The notes: a model not told the origin generated them from the sequence alone. A stretch of DNA of 64,000 bases from an uncultured Clostridia bacterium (GCA_945948515.1 CAMFBH010000001.1:124001-188000), one strand, 5' to 3'. Shown: positions 33,024-45,275, numbered from the stretch's first letter. Numbers and translations are program-made.

Positions 33024-35528
33024 TTATTCTTCTGTTTGAGGAGCCTCGGGAGCATTTTCGCTTTCGCTCTCTTCTGCTTCCTCCTCTTCCTCGAGTCTGT
33101 CAACAATGCTGATTGTTGCCACTCTTTCTCCGTCGTTAACTCTCATAACCTTAACGCCCTTAGAAGGTCTGTTAAAGGTTGAAATCTGCTCGCAAGGCAT
33201 CCTGATAATAATTCCGTCGGAGGAAATCATAATAACATCGTTGTCATCACAAACGGGAGCAATCATAGAAACATCGCCGTATTTTTCGGTGTGGTAGTTA
33301 ATAAGTCCCTTGCCTGCACGGCTCTGAATTCTATAATCGGAGAATGCGCTCTTTCTGCCGTAGCCCGTTTCGGAAACGGTGAGAAGCGTGTAGCCCTCTT
33401 CGGCGGCGGCAAATCCAACAACCGTATCGTCATCAGCAAGCTGAATTGCTCTCACGCCGCGCGCAGTTCTGCCGATAGGTCTTGCATCGCTTTCCTTAAA
33501 GCAGATAGCCATACCCTTTTTCGTTGCAACAATAAGATTCTTTGTACCGTCGGTAACATTAACCCACGCGAGCTCGTCGCCCTCATCAAGGCAAATTGCA
33601 ATAATTCCCGTTTTGCGAACATGCTGATACTGGGAAAGCGAGGTGCGCTTAATAATTCCTGCTCTTGTAACCATGCAAAGATAGTGGTTATCCTCCTCCT
33701 TGGGAAGCTTAACCATTGCACTGATTGTTTCGCCGCTTTCAAGCGGAAGAAGGTTAACAACATTCATTCCCTTTGAGGTTCTTGAGCCCTCGGGAATTTC
33801 ATAGCCCTTGAGCTTGAAAACCTTACCCTTGTTGGTAAAGAGCATAATGTAATCGTGGGTTGAGCAGGTGAACATTGTTTTAGCAACATCCTCCTCGCGG
33901 CGAGTCATTCCCATAACGCCTCTGCCTCCGCGATTCTGTGCCTTATATGTGTCAACCGTTTGGCGCTTCATATAACCCATTGTTGTAAGAGTGAGCATAC
34001 ACTCCTCAACGGGAATAAGATCCTCGTCGTCAACATCGCCCGAAGCGGCTGTAATTTCGGTTCTGCGCTCATCGCCCTGCTTTTGAGCAAATTCCTGTGC
34101 CTCGTCTTTGATAATTTGGAGAATTCTTCCCTCGTTATTTAAAATATCAAGATAATCGGCAATGCGAATATGAATTTCTTCAAGCTCTTTTTTGATTTTT
34201 TCAATTTCAAGTCCGGCAAGCTGACCTAAACGGAAAGCAACGATTGCCGCCGCCTGAATATCATCAAAGTTGAATTTATCCATAAGAGCCTGCTTTGCCT
34301 CTGCCTGACCGCCTTTACATGCTCTGATAGTTGCAATAACCTCGTCAACAATATCAATAGCACGGGCAAGACCTTCAAGGATATGGGCTCTGTCCTGAGC
34401 TTTTTTAAGGTCAAACTGCGTTCTTCTTCTGATAACCTCTTCCTGGAAACTTATATATTCCTTAAGCATCTGCTTGAGAGATAATACCTTCGGAACGCCG
34501 CCAACAAGCGCAAGCATAATAACGCCGAAGGTTACCTGCATTTGGGTAAGCTTATAAAGATTATTAAGAACAACCTGTGCGTTTGCATCTCTTTTAACGG
34601 TAATTTCAATGTGCATACCCTTACGGTTTGAAAAGTCCTTAATATCGGCAACGCCCTCAAGCTTTTTATCCCTTGAAAGCTCTGCAATATTTGCAATAAG
34701 AGCGGCTTTTCTAACCTGATAGGGAAGCTCGGTTACAATAATTTTAAATCTTTCGCCCTTTGTTTCAACAATTTCGGCTCTTGCTCTCAGGTAAATTTTG
34801 CCTCTTCCCGTTTCGTAGGCCTGGCGAATTCCTCTTGCTCCCATGATAATTCCGGCAGTGGGAAAATCGGGGCCCTTAATGTGCTCCATAATTTCGGGAA
34901 GCTCTGCATCGGGATTATCAATAAGGCAGCACATTCCGTTAACAACCTCGCGAAGATTGTGTGGGGGAATATTTGTTGCCATACCAACGGCAATACCCGA
35001 AGAGCCGTTAACAAGAAGATTGGGGAATCTTGAAGGAAGAACAACGGGTTCTTTAAGACGGTCATCATAGTTTGAAGCAAAATCAACCGTGTCCTTATCA
35101 ATATCCTGAAGCATTTTCATGCTCATTTTGCTCATTCTCGACTCGGTATAACGGTAAGCCGCGGCGGGGTCACCGTCAACCGTACCGAAGTTTCCGTGTC
35201 CGTCAACGAGAGTGTATCTCATTGAAAAGCTTTGAGCAAGCCTAACCATTGCATCGTAAACGGAAGCGTCACCGTGGGGATGATACCTACCGAGAACGGC
35301 ACCGACTGTGTCCGCACACTTTCTGTACGCCTTATCGGGATAAAGGTTATTTTCAAACATTGTGTAAAGAATTCTTCTGTGAACAGGCTTCAGACCGTCG
35401 CGCACATCGGGAAGCGCACGCGAAACAATAACGCTCATTGAGTAGTCAAGGAAAGCCTTTCTGACTTCTTTATTAATTTCAACATCAACAATTTTTTGAT
35501 TGTCGTAGCGGATTTCGTTATTATCCAT
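33024..35528 (-). CDS. gyrA: DNA gyrase subunit A
   Basis: 834 residues. N-terminal breakage-reunion domain with the catalytic Tyr in Ala-Tyr-Arg-Tyr-Thr-Glu-Ser-Arg near residue 122; C-terminal DNA-wrapping beta-pinwheel with a GyrA box of the form Asn-Arg-Gly-Gly-Arg-Gly; and an acidic Glu/Ser tail of about 25 residues. The quinolone-determining stretch reads [10 protein letters not shown], with Ala where E. coli has Ser83 and Ser at 84. With GyrB it introduces negative supercoils. It ends the dnaA-to-gyrA run, 112 bases after gyrB. Confidence 0.96.
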   Translation of the reverse strand: MDNNEIRYDNQKIVDVEINKEVRKAFLDYSMSVIVSRALPDVRDGLKPVHRRILYTMFENNLYPDKAYRKCADTVGAVLGRYHPHGDASVYDAMVRLAQSFSMRYTLVDGHGNFGTVDGDPAAAYRYTESRMSKMSMKMLQDIDKDTVDFASNYDDRLKEPVVLPSRFPNLLVNGSSGIAVGMATNIPPHNLREVVNGMCCLIDNPDAELPEIMEHIKGPDFPTAGIIMGARGIRQAYETGRGKIYLRARAEIVETKGERFKIIVTELPYQVRKAALIANIAELSRDKKLEGVADIKDFSNRKGMHIEITVKRDANAQVVLNNLYKLTQMQVTFGVIMLALVGGVPKVLSLKQMLKEYISFQEEVIRRRTQFDLKKAQDRAHILEGLARAIDIVDEVIATIRACKGGQAEAKQALMDKFNFDDIQAAAIVAFRLGQLAGLEIEKIKKELEEIHIRIADYLDILNNEGRILQIIKDEAQEFAQKQGDERRTEITAASGDVDDEDLIPVEECMLTLTTMGYMKRQTVDTYKAQNRGGRGVMGMTRREEDVAKTMFTCSTHDYIMLFTNKGKVFKLKGYEIPEGSRTSKGMNVVNLLPLESGETISAMVKLPKEEDNHYLCMVTRAGIIKRTSLSQYQHVRKTGIIAICLDEGDELAWVNVTDGTKNLIVATKKGMAICFKESDARPIGRTARGVRAIQLADDDTVVGFAAAEEGYTLLTVSETGYGRKSAFSDYRIQSRAGKGLINYHTEKYGDVSMIAPVCDDNDVIMISSDGIIIRMPCEQISTFNRPSKGVKVMRVNDGERVATISIVDRLEEEEEAEESESENAPEAPQTEE

Positions 35529-35640
35529 TAAAGTTACTCCTTATTACCAAAGCTTAAGCCACGCAGAGTCAAACAAAACAAGGTTTAGCTTTGCAATTTT
35601 GCCCAAATACTGCGATAAAAAGCCTCGAAAGGCGAAATGC

Positions 35641-37843
<2,203 letters not shown>

Positions 37844-37844
<1 letters not shown>

Positions 37845-38941
37845 TAAGAAAGCGCCCCCTTTTTTATGCAAAAGGTTTTTCCGTTTTTTAATCTTAAAAC
37901 AGACGCGACATCGCAGCAAGTAATAAAAAGCTGACGGTCGTCTATTTTATTTAAAATATAATCCTGCCTCATTTCATCAAGCTCGCTTAAAACATCGTCA
38001 AGCAGAATAATGCTTTTTGAATTGCAGATTTTATCAATTAAAGAGGCTTCGGCAAGCTTTAAAGCAATAACGCAGCTTCTTTGCTGCCCCTGACTTGCAA
38101 AGCTTCTTGAATTGTTGCCGTTGATTAAAATATTAATATCATCTCTGTGAGGTCCTACTGAGGATTGAGATGTTATAATATCATTTTTTTGCTTTTCATT
38201 AATAAGATTGAGAAGCCTTTCTTCAATTTCCGTGCAGGAAAGATTTTGTGAATCAAATCCGCAGGAAAGGCAAAGGCTTATTTTTTCTCTGCCGGAGGAA
38301 AGACCTTCATAAATTTCACAAAGCACGGGAGTCAGCGCTTCAATATACTTTTGGCGCTGATAAATAATTTTTGCTCCGTATTTTGCAAGTCCCTCATTCC
38401 AAACGGAAAGCATATCAATATATGCATCGTATTTTTTTCCGGCCGATATTTCCTTTAAAAGAGAATTTCTTTGTTTAAGAGTTTTGTAATATTCCTTATA
38501 AAGAATCTTATACTTCGGCTTTAACTGACAAAGCGCGTTGTCAACAAATTTTCTTCGCATTTCGGGTCCGTCTTTAATCATTGAAAGATGAACGGGACTG
38601 AAAACAACTGCTTTTATTTCGTCCGAAAGTTCAAATGCACTCTTTTTTTCGATTCCGTTTAGGCTTGCTTTTCTTCGTTTGTTTATAACAATTTTTGCAT
38701 TTTGCTCTCTGCTTTCATTTGTAAATGAAATTTCAAGAGAAGCAAATTCAGAACCAAACCTAACGAGCTCGCTGTCTTTAGAAGTGCGAAAGCTTTTTGC
38801 ACCGCAAAAAAGATAAATTGCTTCAAGTAAATTTGTTTTTCCCTGAGCATTTTCTCCGTAAATAATATTTACATCGTCAAACTCAAGGCTCATATTTTCA
38901 ATATTGCGGTAGTTTTGAATATTAATAGAATTTATTTTCAT
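37844..38941 (-). CDS. recF: DNA replication and repair protein RecF
   Basis: 365 residues. Walker A Gly-Glu-Asn-Ala-Gln-Gly-Lys-Thr-Asn near residue 30, the SMC-like signature Ser-Gln-Gly-Gln-Gln-Arg near 280 and Walker B Ile-Ile-Leu-Leu-Asp-Asp-Val-Leu-Ser-Glu-Leu. It helps RecA load on gapped DNA in recombination repair and replication restart. It follows yaaA by 3 bases in the dnaA operon. It ends in a basic stretch. Confidence 0.95.
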
Positions 38942-38944
38942 TTA

Positions 38945-39193
38945 TCAGTCTGCTTTAACTATTGTGTAATCGGTTGAGCGAAAGCTGACAATATCACCGT
39001 TTTTGATTTTTTTTCCGCGGCTTGTGCAAATTTCACCGTTCAGCTTAACAAAACCATCCTGAATAAGAATTTTTGCGTGTCCGCCTGTTTCGGCAAGACC
39101 TTTAAATTTTAAAAATGAATCAAGTCTGATAAAATCGGTATTAATAATAACCGTTTCTTTTCCGTGCGGAGCCTGTTTAACCTTAATTTTCAT
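38945..39193 (-). CDS. yaaA: S4-domain RNA-binding protein YaaA/RlbA
   Basis: 82 residues. The S4 core reads Leu-Asp-Ser-Phe-Leu-Lys-Phe-Lys-Gly-Leu-Ala-Glu-Thr-Gly-Gly-His-Ala-Lys near residues 25-42, followed by Val-Lys-Leu-Asn-Gly-Glu and Arg-Gly-Lys-Lys-Ile. The gene between dnaN and recF in Firmicutes encodes this protein, linked to ribosome assembly. The start lies inside the 3' end of dnaN (11-base overlap). Confidence 0.9.
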   Translation of the reverse strand: MKIKVKQAPHGKETVIINTDFIRLDSFLKFKGLAETGGHAKILIQDGFVKLNGEICTSRGKKIKNGDIVSFRSTDYTIVKAD

Positions 39194-40295
39194 TTTTCAG
39201 CCTCATTGGAAGAACAAGGAAGAGGAAGCTTTCTCCGCTGAGAGGTAAAATCTTAACGGGAGAAACAGGACCTCCGAGTTCAATTTTAACCTGGTCGGTA
39301 TCTGCTGCATTAAGTGCATCAAGAACATATTTGGAGTTAAATCCGATTTCAACTCTGTCGCCCGAGCAATTTGCGTGAGTATAGTCAACAACTCTTCCGA
39401 GTGCGGAAACTGTTGAAACTCTCATTTCATCTGCATCAAAAAGGCATCTTATCGGGTTTTTAGAATTATTTTCAATAACGGGAAGAGTTCTTTCAATACA
39501 ATTAACGGCATCTTCGGTGTTAATTAAAACCGTTGTTGAGCAGGTTTTCGGAATAGCCGCATTGTAATCAAGAAATTCACCGTCAAGAAGGCGTGAAATA
39601 ATACTGTAATTATCTATTTCAAAAATAATATGACGCTTTCCGACTGAAAGAGAAATATCGCTTTCTTCATTTTCGCTCATTATTTTAACAACCTCGCGGA
39701 TTGTTTTTTTAGGAACGATAAATGAAATATCCCCTCCGTCATATTTAACTGTTTCTGTTCTGATTGCAAGGCGATATCCGTCAACACCGATAAGTCTTAA
39801 CTGATTTTTTGTCATTTCAAATTTAAGACCGGTGTGAACAGGCTTTGAATTTTCATTATCGGCAACCGCAAAAACAGTTTGGCTAACCATATTTTTAAGA
39901 ATTTCTCTGTTGAGGAAAAGAGGAAATCCGCCTGAAACGGAAGGAAGCTCGGGATAATCCTCTGCATCAATACCTGTAATTGAATATTTTGCCGCTCCGC
40001 TCACGATTGTAACGGAGGTTCCGCTTATTTCAAAGGTAACGCTGTCGTTTGCAAGCTTGCGTATAATATCGCATAAAACCTTTGCATTAATAACAATTGC
40101 ACCGGGTTCAACAACAGATGCCTCAATCGTTGTATTAATACCGAATTCAAAATCATAGCCGGTAAGACTGAGAGTGTTTGAAGCACATTCCATAAGAATT
40201 CCTTCAATGGTGGGAATTGTTACCTTTACGGAAACAGCGTGCATAACATTATTACATGCATCGCTTAATTGCTTTGTGTTGCAGGTAAATTTCAT
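39183..40295 (-). CDS. dnaN: DNA polymerase III beta subunit (sliding clamp)
   Basis: 370 residues, three repeats of the clamp fold. Recognisable blocks: Thr-Ile-Glu-Gly-Ile-Leu in the first, Asp-Gly-Tyr-Arg-Leu-Ala in the second and Val-Ser-Pro-Val-Lys-Ile-Leu-Pro near the C-terminus. It forms the ring that tethers polymerase to DNA. It follows dnaA across a 228-base intergenic region rich in DnaA-box-like motifs and overlaps yaaA. Confidence 0.96.
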   Translation of the reverse strand: MKFTCNTKQLSDACNNVMHAVSVKVTIPTIEGILMECASNTLSLTGYDFEFGINTTIEASVVEPGAIVINAKVLCDIIRKLANDSVTFEISGTSVTIVSGAAKYSITGIDAEDYPELPSVSGGFPLFLNREILKNMVSQTVFAVADNENSKPVHTGLKFEMTKNQLRLIGVDGYRLAIRTETVKYDGGDISFIVPKKTIREVVKIMSENEESDISLSVGKRHIIFEIDNYSIISRLLDGEFLDYNAAIPKTCSTTVLINTEDAVNCIERTLPVIENNSKNPIRCLFDADEMRVSTVSALGRVVDYTHANCSGDRVEIGFNSKYVLDALNAADTDQVKIELGGPVSPVKILPLSGESFLFLVLPMRLKNEN

Positions 40296-40358
40296 ATTAA
40301 AACCTCCGAAGTTGCATTATCACACAATAATAACAGTTTTAGTAGTAGTATTAGAGGG

Positions 40359-40504
40359 TGCGGAAAATGTTGAAAACTTTTTAAAGCATTTAAAACAGAT
40401 ATTTTCAGAGTAAAAGTTTTTAAATTGCTTTTGTCGGAAAAATGTGTAAAATGCGGAAAAAATATTTTTTCAACACTCTATGTTAAAAACTTTTCTGTGG
40501 AAAA
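40359..40504. promoter_or_regulatory. DnaA-box-like cluster between dnaN and dnaA
   Basis: All in the same orientation (minus strand): TTTTCCGCA (40359-40367), TTTTCAACA (40369-40377), TTTTCCGCA (40452-40460) and TTTTCCACA (40496-40504), which is one base from the consensus TTATCCACA. The DNA between them is very AT-rich, as in unwinding elements of Firmicute origins. The most conventional oriC candidate in the window. Confidence 0.55.
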
Positions 40505-40523
40505 GTAAAAAAAGTAGAAAAAC

Positions 40524-41867
40524 TCAAATTTGAGAATCCTTGATATTGCTCACAATATCGTTAACCATTCTTGCAAGCTTTGAATCTTTTTTAATTTCTT
40601 TTTCAACCTGCTCAATGTTGTACATAACTGTTGAATGGTGCTTGTTGAATTCTTCTCCGATAAGCTCGTAGCTGAGATTTGTAACCTCACGAACTATATA
40701 AAGAGTAACCTTTCTTGCGTTGCTGATATTTGCCTTTCTCTTTTCGCCGTAAATATCTTCAACGGAAACACCCGTTGAGCGCGAAACCTCTTCAACAATA
40801 TGCTGAATTGTTACGGGAATGGGCTGAACATCATTTAAAACATCTTTAATACAGTTTTGAGCAAGTGCAATAGTGGGTTTTTGATTTTCAATAGTTGCAA
40901 GAGCGTGAAGCTTTTTCGTTGTTCCCTCAAGCTGACGAATATTTGTTTTAATTCTTTCTGCAATAAAATTAACAACCGAATCGTTAATTTCAAAATCAAG
41001 CATTTCGGCTTTTCTTTTAATAATTGCACAGCGTGTTTCATATTCGGGAGCCTGAATATCAGCAAGAAGTCCGTTTTCAAAGCGGGAACGAAGCCTGTCC
41101 GTTAAGCTTTGAATATCCTTGGGAGGACGGTCGCTTGTTAAAACAACCTGCTTTCCGTTATCAACAAGGCAGTTAAAGGTGTGGAAAAATTCTTCCTCCG
41201 TTTGAAGCTTGCCGGCAATAAACTGAATATCGTCAACAAGAAAAACATCAATGTTGGTTCTGTATTTTTTATGAAATTCATCGGTAGCCTTGCGCTGAAG
41301 ACATTCAATAAATTCGTTTGCAAAATCCTCCGCCTTAACATAAAGAACGGTCATATCCTTATAATTTCGGCTTATTTCATAGCTTATTGCATTAAGAAGA
41401 TGAGTTTTGCCGAGTCCTGAATTACCGTAAATGAAAAGAGGATTGTAGTTTCTTAAATTTTTTGTGTTGTTAATCTGTCCGCCCGGGTCGCTTGCAACTG
41501 CCTTTGCGGCTGCATATGCAAATTTGTTTGACGGGCCGACAATGAAATTATCAAAGGTGTATTCGTTATTCTTATACTGTTCAAGATCGGCGGCATTTTT
41601 TTCCTTGTCGGAAATAAAATCCTCGGGAGAAAGATAGATAACAAAAACATCAAATCCAACCGCATTGATAATTGCCTCGGTAATTAAATCGCCGTATTGA
41701 TGAACAACGGTATTCTTTTTAAATCTGTTTTCAAACATAAGCTGAACAACAGAATCTTCAAAATTAACAATTTCAATCGGCTTGAGCCAGAGATTGAATG
41801 CAGTGCTGCTGACACGCTCTTTGCAATATTCGAGAGCCGCATCCCAGAGTTCGTTAAAAGAATCCAT
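40524..41867 (-). CDS. dnaA: Chromosomal replication initiator protein DnaA
   Basis: 447 residues in the usual four domains. Domain I: Leu-Trp-Asp-Ala-Ala-Leu and Phe-Asn-Leu-Trp-Leu-Lys-Pro. AAA+ domain III: Asn-Pro-Leu-Phe-Ile-Tyr-Gly then Gly-Asn-Ser-Gly-Leu-Gly-Lys-Thr-His, Walker B Phe-Leu-Val-Asp-Asp-Ile-Gln and the sensor Arg-Leu-Arg-Ser-Arg-Phe. Domain IV: Arg-Lys-Val-Thr-Leu-Tyr-Ile-Val-Arg and the DNA-binding signature His-His-Ser-Thr-Val-Met. It recognises DnaA boxes and opens oriC. It heads the dnaN-yaaA-recF-remB-gyrB-gyrA unit. Its 5' side faces an LCP-like gene, not rpmH. Confidence 0.97.
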   Translation of the reverse strand: MDSFNELWDAALEYCKERVSSTAFNLWLKPIEIVNFEDSVVQLMFENRFKKNTVVHQYGDLITEAIINAVGFDVFVIYLSPEDFISDKEKNAADLEQYKNNEYTFDNFIVGPSNKFAYAAAKAVASDPGGQINNTKNLRNYNPLFIYGNSGLGKTHLLNAISYEISRNYKDMTVLYVKAEDFANEFIECLQRKATDEFHKKYRTNIDVFLVDDIQFIAGKLQTEEEFFHTFNCLVDNGKQVVLTSDRPPKDIQSLTDRLRSRFENGLLADIQAPEYETRCAIIKRKAEMLDFEINDSVVNFIAERIKTNIRQLEGTTKKLHALATIENQKPTIALAQNCIKDVLNDVQPIPVTIQHIVEEVSRSTGVSVEDIYGEKRKANISNARKVTLYIVREVTNLSYELIGEEFNKHHSTVMYNIEQVEKEIKKDSKLARMVNDIVSNIKDSQI

Positions 41868-41914
41868 AGCTTTCCTTTCTTTTAGGCTTAAATATATACA
41901 CTTATACGCTCTTA

Positions 41915-41943
41915 ATTATAACAGTTTTTAAATATTTTATCAA
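41915..41943 (-). promoter_or_regulatory. Promoter of dnaA
   Basis: Minus strand TTGATA - 17 bases - TATAAT, about 48 bases before the start codon. The 203-base dnaA upstream region is AT-rich but has no clear DnaA box. Confidence 0.7.
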
Positions 41944-42010
41944 TAGTATATTTAATATTTTATATATTTATAAGTATAGTAATATATAAGATAATTTAAT
42001 CTTTTTTGTG

Positions 42011-42039
42011 TTGCAATAGCAATTAACATAATGTATAAT
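42011..42039 (+). promoter_or_regulatory. Promoter of the LCP-like/fol operon
   Basis: TTGCAA - 17 bases - TATAAT, about 31 bases before the GTG start at 42071. Confidence 0.7.
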
Positions 42040-42070
42040 CAAAAAAGAAACAATTAAGGAGGGCGCAAGT

Positions 42071-42988
42071 GTGAAAATATTTAAAAATCGCGGCGATATT
42101 TACATACCGCGCTCAAAAACACGCAGAGATTACGAGCAAAAGGTTCTTGTTTCGATTCTTGCGGCGGTTGTTGTTTTCACAATAATTTTTGTTTCTGTTA
42201 CCGCTTCAAGAAATAATTACAGTGCAAAGGAATTTTTCCGTCCGGAAAACACAAATGTTACGCAGGAAACTCAAAGTGAGGATATTCCGATTGCCTCGGG
42301 CAAAAAAAATGTAATGATTATCGAAACGGATAATGATAAAAAATTTGTTCGCCTTGTAATTTTAATTCAAAGCGATATGGATGCAAAGGCGTTTAAAACC
42401 TGTACCATTAAAGGAAACACTCTTACATCATCCGGAAAAAGCATTTCTTCATATTATAAAAGCGACGGAGAAAACGGAGTTGTTTTTGCAGTTTGTGAGC
42501 TTTTGTCTATAAAAAACGATTACTATATCAGCGTGAGTGAAAAGGATATGAAAAGTCTTTTTAATCTTTTCGGAAAGGTAAATTATCCCATAAGCTCTGA
42601 TATTAAGATTAACAAAACGGGGAATGACCCGTATAGCTTGAGATTATCCGCCGGCGAGGAAACAATAGACGGAACAAAGGCGGTTAAGCTAATGCGCTAC
42701 TATATGTACGAGGGCAAGAACTATAAGGCACAGAATGATTTTGTTCTATCCTGCCTTTTAAGCTTTTCAAATGAAGAAAATCTTAAAAACTCAAGAGATA
42801 TTTTCAGCAGTGCAATAAATATTGTTAAAACAAACATAACTGTTTGGGATTTTACTGAAAATGAAGATGCAATCTCATATGCCTGCAACGAAAATGTAAG
42901 CATGGAGGTTTACGGCGTTGAGCCGCAGTATAACGGAAAAGAGCTTACAAACGCAAATGAAATTAAAGGATATTTCGGTAAGGAGTAA
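42071..42988 (+). CDS. Degenerate LytR-CpsA-Psr (LCP)-like membrane protein
   Basis: 305 residues from GTG 42071 (AAGGAGGG upstream). A basic cytoplasmic start, one membrane helix (about 27-47), then an outside domain. The latter follows the LCP order: a beta strand ending Thr-Cys-Thr-Ile-Lys-Gly-Asn, the Ser-Leu-Phe-Asn-Leu-Phe-Gly-Lys-Val helix, and [12 protein letters not shown]. The catalytic Arg-Asp after the first strand is replaced by Lys-Gly-Asn, and the later Asp-x-x-Arg-x-x-Arg motif is absent. LCP enzymes attach wall polymers to peptidoglycan; this copy is probably inactive or altered. It is 2 bases before folE. Confidence 0.6.
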   Translation: MKIFKNRGDIYIPRSKTRRDYEQKVLVSILAAVVVFTIIFVSVTASRNNYSAKEFFRPENTNVTQETQSEDIPIASGKKNVMIIETDNDKKFVRLVILIQSDMDAKAFKTCTIKGNTLTSSGKSISSYYKSDGENGVVFAVCELLSIKNDYYISVSEKDMKSLFNLFGKVNYPISSDIKINKTGNDPYSLRLSAGEETIDGTKAVKLMRYYMYEGKNYKAQNDFVLSCLLSFSNEENLKNSRDIFSSAINIVKTNITVWDFTENEDAISYACNENVSMEVYGVEPQYNGKELTNANEIKGYFGKE

Positions 42989-42990
42989 AA

Positions 42991-43551
42991 ATGGATAAGC
43001 AGAAAATAGAAAATGCAGTTAGAGAAATTCTTGAAGCAATAGGCGAAAATCCAAACAGGGAGGGGCTTCTTGAAACTCCGAAAAGAGTTGCAAATATGTA
43101 TGAGGAAATCTTTTCGGGGCTAAATAAAAATCCAACCGAGCACTTGAAATTTTTTGATGAAAAAAGCAACGATGAAATGGTTATAGTTCGCGATATTCCT
43201 TTTTCAAGCGTATGCGAGCACCATCTTCTTCCCTTTATCGGAAAGGCTCATATTGCATATATACCGAGCGACAATAAAATTATAGGGCTTTCAAAGCTTG
43301 CAAGAATAGTTGATAATTTTGCCAAAAGACCTCAGGTTCAGGAGCGCTTAACTCACGATATTGCGGATTTTTTGAATGATAATCTCAATCCCAAGGGCGT
43401 TGCCGTAATTATGGAGGCGGAGCATTTGTGTATGACAATGCGAGGTGCAAAGGCGGCAGGAAGCAAAACTCAAACATCGGCGCTTCGGGGCTGCATGAAA
43501 ACAGATGCAAGAAGCAGAGCAGAGGTTCTTTCTCTTATCAGGGGGCAGTAA
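42991..43551 (+). CDS. folE: GTP cyclohydrolase I
   Basis: 186 residues. Zn and substrate motifs: [10 protein letters not shown] near residue 72-81, Gly-Leu-Ser-Lys-Leu-Ala-Arg near 100, Gln-Val-Gln-Glu-Arg-Leu-Thr near 117 and Cys-Met-Thr-Met-Arg-Gly near 148. It converts GTP to dihydroneopterin triphosphate, the first step of folate synthesis. It is followed directly by folP, folB and folK. Confidence 0.96.
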   Translation: MDKQKIENAVREILEAIGENPNREGLLETPKRVANMYEEIFSGLNKNPTEHLKFFDEKSNDEMVIVRDIPFSSVCEHHLLPFIGKAHIAYIPSDNKIIGLSKLARIVDNFAKRPQVQERLTHDIADFLNDNLNPKGVAVIMEAEHLCMTMRGAKAAGSKTQTSALRGCMKTDARSRAEVLSLIRGQ

Positions 43552-44387
43552 TGGCAGAAATCGGCGAAAAGAAAATTTGGAAATGCAAAAATCACGAGAT
43601 TGAGTACGGCAAAAAAACGCTTGTTATGGGCATTCTCAATGTTACACCTGATTCTTTTTCCGACGGCGGAAAATTCTTTAACGATAAAACTGCGGTTTTG
43701 CATGCCCTTGAAATGGAAAAATGCGGAGCCGATATTATTGATATCGGAGCGCAGAGCACAAGACCGGGTTACAGTGAAATAGCTCCCGAGGAGGAGTGGA
43801 GGCGTTTAAAGGGCGTTCTAAGCGAGCTGAGAGCAAAAACAGAGCTTCCGATAAGTATCGACACATATTTTCCTTATGTGGCAGAAAAAGCGCTTCAGGC
43901 GGGCGCAGACATTATAAATGATGTCAGCGGAGTGTTTAATGAGGAAATGGCTCGCATAGTTAAAGACACGGGCGCAGGCTGGATTATTATGCATTCTCAG
44001 GGAGAAAAGCAAAGCATAACCGAAGATGTTTCCTCGTTTTTTGATAAAATGCTCAAAGAGTGCAGAGAATACGGGATTAACAGAAACAGGCTTTGCTTTG
44101 ATATGGGAATAGGCTTCGGAAAAAATTACGAGGAAAATCTTGAGCTCCTTGCAAATATTGATAAATACAAGAAAAGCGGCTTTCCTCTTCTTCTCGGAAC
44201 CTCAAGAAAAAGAGTTATTGCTCAGTCAAGCGGACAGGGTATCCCTGAAAAAAGAGTATATGGAAATATAGCTGCAGATACCTTCGGAATTATTTTCGGC
44301 GCCGACATCATTAGGCTTCACGATGTTGAAAATGAAATTCAGGGAATTAAAACGGCAGATGAAATTTTACTCAGGCGCAGGAGTTAA
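43551..44387 (+). CDS. folP: Dihydropteroate synthase
   Basis: 278 residues from ATG 43551, whose A is shared with the folE stop; AGGGGG precedes it. The DHPS signature Gly-Ile-Leu-Asn-Val-Thr-Pro-Asp-Ser-Phe-Ser-Asp-Gly-Gly is near residues 27-40, Ile-Asp-Ile-Gly-Ala-Gln-Ser-Thr-Arg-Pro-Gly near 63-73, and Asp-Val-Ser-Gly near 120. It joins the pterin to p-aminobenzoate; it is the sulfonamide target. Confidence 0.95.
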   Translation: MAEIGEKKIWKCKNHEIEYGKKTLVMGILNVTPDSFSDGGKFFNDKTAVLHALEMEKCGADIIDIGAQSTRPGYSEIAPEEEWRRLKGVLSELRAKTELPISIDTYFPYVAEKALQAGADIINDVSGVFNEEMARIVKDTGAGWIIMHSQGEKQSITEDVSSFFDKMLKECREYGINRNRLCFDMGIGFGKNYEENLELLANIDKYKKSGFPLLLGTSRKRVIAQSSGQGIPEKRVYGNIAADTFGIIFGADIIRLHDVENEIQGIKTADEILLRRRS

Positions 44388-44389
44388 CA

Positions 44390-44755
44390 ATGGATAAAAT
44401 ACTTATCAGAGATTTAAAAATTTTTGCATATCACGGAGTAAATCCCGAGGAAAAGGAAAACGGTCAAAATTTTGTTCTTGATATTGATTTAAGCGTTAAT
44501 ATGAACAGAGCATGCCAAAGCGACAATGTTGAGGATACCGTTTCATATGCAAAGGTTATAAAAACCGTTAAAAGAGTTTTCACTCAGGAGAAGTACGATC
44601 TTCTTGAGCGTGCGGCAGAGGTAACAGCGCAGGAAATTCTTTGTGAATACGAGGGCGTTTTGGAGGTTCATATTGTTCTTAAAAAGCCCGAAGCGCCTAT
44701 TAAAGCGGATTTCGGCTATGTGGGAGTAGAAATAACAAGGAGCGCGATCAAATGA
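44390..44755 (+). CDS. folB: Dihydroneopterin aldolase
   Basis: 121 residues. Family features: Ile-Arg-Asp-Leu-Lys-Ile-Phe-Ala-Tyr-His-Gly-Val at the start, Glu-Lys-Glu-Asn-Gly-Gln-Asn-Phe, and Lys-Pro-Glu-Ala-Pro-Ile near the end. It cleaves dihydroneopterin to 6-hydroxymethyl-dihydropterin. Its stop overlaps the folK start by 4 bases. Confidence 0.94.
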   Translation: MDKILIRDLKIFAYHGVNPEEKENGQNFVLDIDLSVNMNRACQSDNVEDTVSYAKVIKTVKRVFTQEKYDLLERAAEVTAQEILCEYEGVLEVHIVLKKPEAPIKADFGYVGVEITRSAIK

Positions 44756-45252
44756 ATTATTTAATCGGTATAGGCTCAAATATCGGAAACGCCGAAAATA
44801 ATGTTAATAACGCAATTAAGGCGCTTTCGCTTCTCCCGAAAACAAAGGTTGTCAGAGCATCGTCGCTATACGAAAGCTCGCCTGTCGGCTATGCGGAACA
44901 AAGCAATTTCATAAACGCAGTCTGTGAGGCAGAGAGTGAATTTGATATTCACGAAATGCTCGGTGCGTGCCTCGGAATTGAAGCGGGCTTCGGCAGAATA
45001 AGGGAGTTTAAAAACGGTCCGAGAATTATAGATATTGATTTGCTTTGTGCAAAGGACGAAAACGAAAAGCCTATTTCTGAAAGCTCAAAAAATCTTACCT
45101 TGCCCCATCCTGAAATTAAAAATCGCCGTTTTGTTTTGGAGCCTCTTCATGAGCTTCATCCCGAAAACAGTGCATGGGGAATAGAGAATATTAAAGAAAT
45201 AAGCAACGCAATTCCCGACCAACAAATAGAAAAAATACAACAAACATATTAA
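44752..45252 (+). CDS. folK: 6-hydroxymethyl-7,8-dihydropterin pyrophosphokinase
   Basis: 166 residues. HPPK blocks: Ile-Gly-Ile-Gly-Ser-Asn-Ile-Gly-Asn near the start, Ser-Ser-Leu-Tyr-Glu-Ser-Ser-Pro-Val-Gly, Gly-Pro-Arg-Ile-Ile-Asp-Ile-Asp-Leu-Leu, and Leu-Pro-His-Pro-Glu. It activates the pterin for FolP. It is the last gene of the fol unit; a hairpin covers its stop codon. Confidence 0.95.
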   Translation: MNYLIGIGSNIGNAENNVNNAIKALSLLPKTKVVRASSLYESSPVGYAEQSNFINAVCEAESEFDIHEMLGACLGIEAGFGRIREFKNGPRIIDIDLLCAKDENEKPISESSKNLTLPHPEIKNRRFVLEPLHELHPENSAWGIENIKEISNAIPDQQIEKIQQTY

Positions 45253-45271
45253 GCGTCCGTAAAGGGCGCTT
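45251..45271 (+). terminator. Terminator after folK
   Basis: An 8-bp stem AAGCGTCC / GGGCGCTT (one G-T pair) with a 5-base loop, then TTTCTTG. Confidence 0.8.
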
Positions 45272-45275
45272 TTTC

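Noticed and set aside
33291..33776. Plus-strand open frame of 161 codons within gyrA
   Set aside because: Antisense shadow of gyrA without a start site.
41868..42070. Region upstream of dnaA as the main origin
   Set aside because: Very AT-rich, but no DnaA-box-like motif was found on either strand; the dnaA-dnaN spacer and the 31-kb gap are better candidates.
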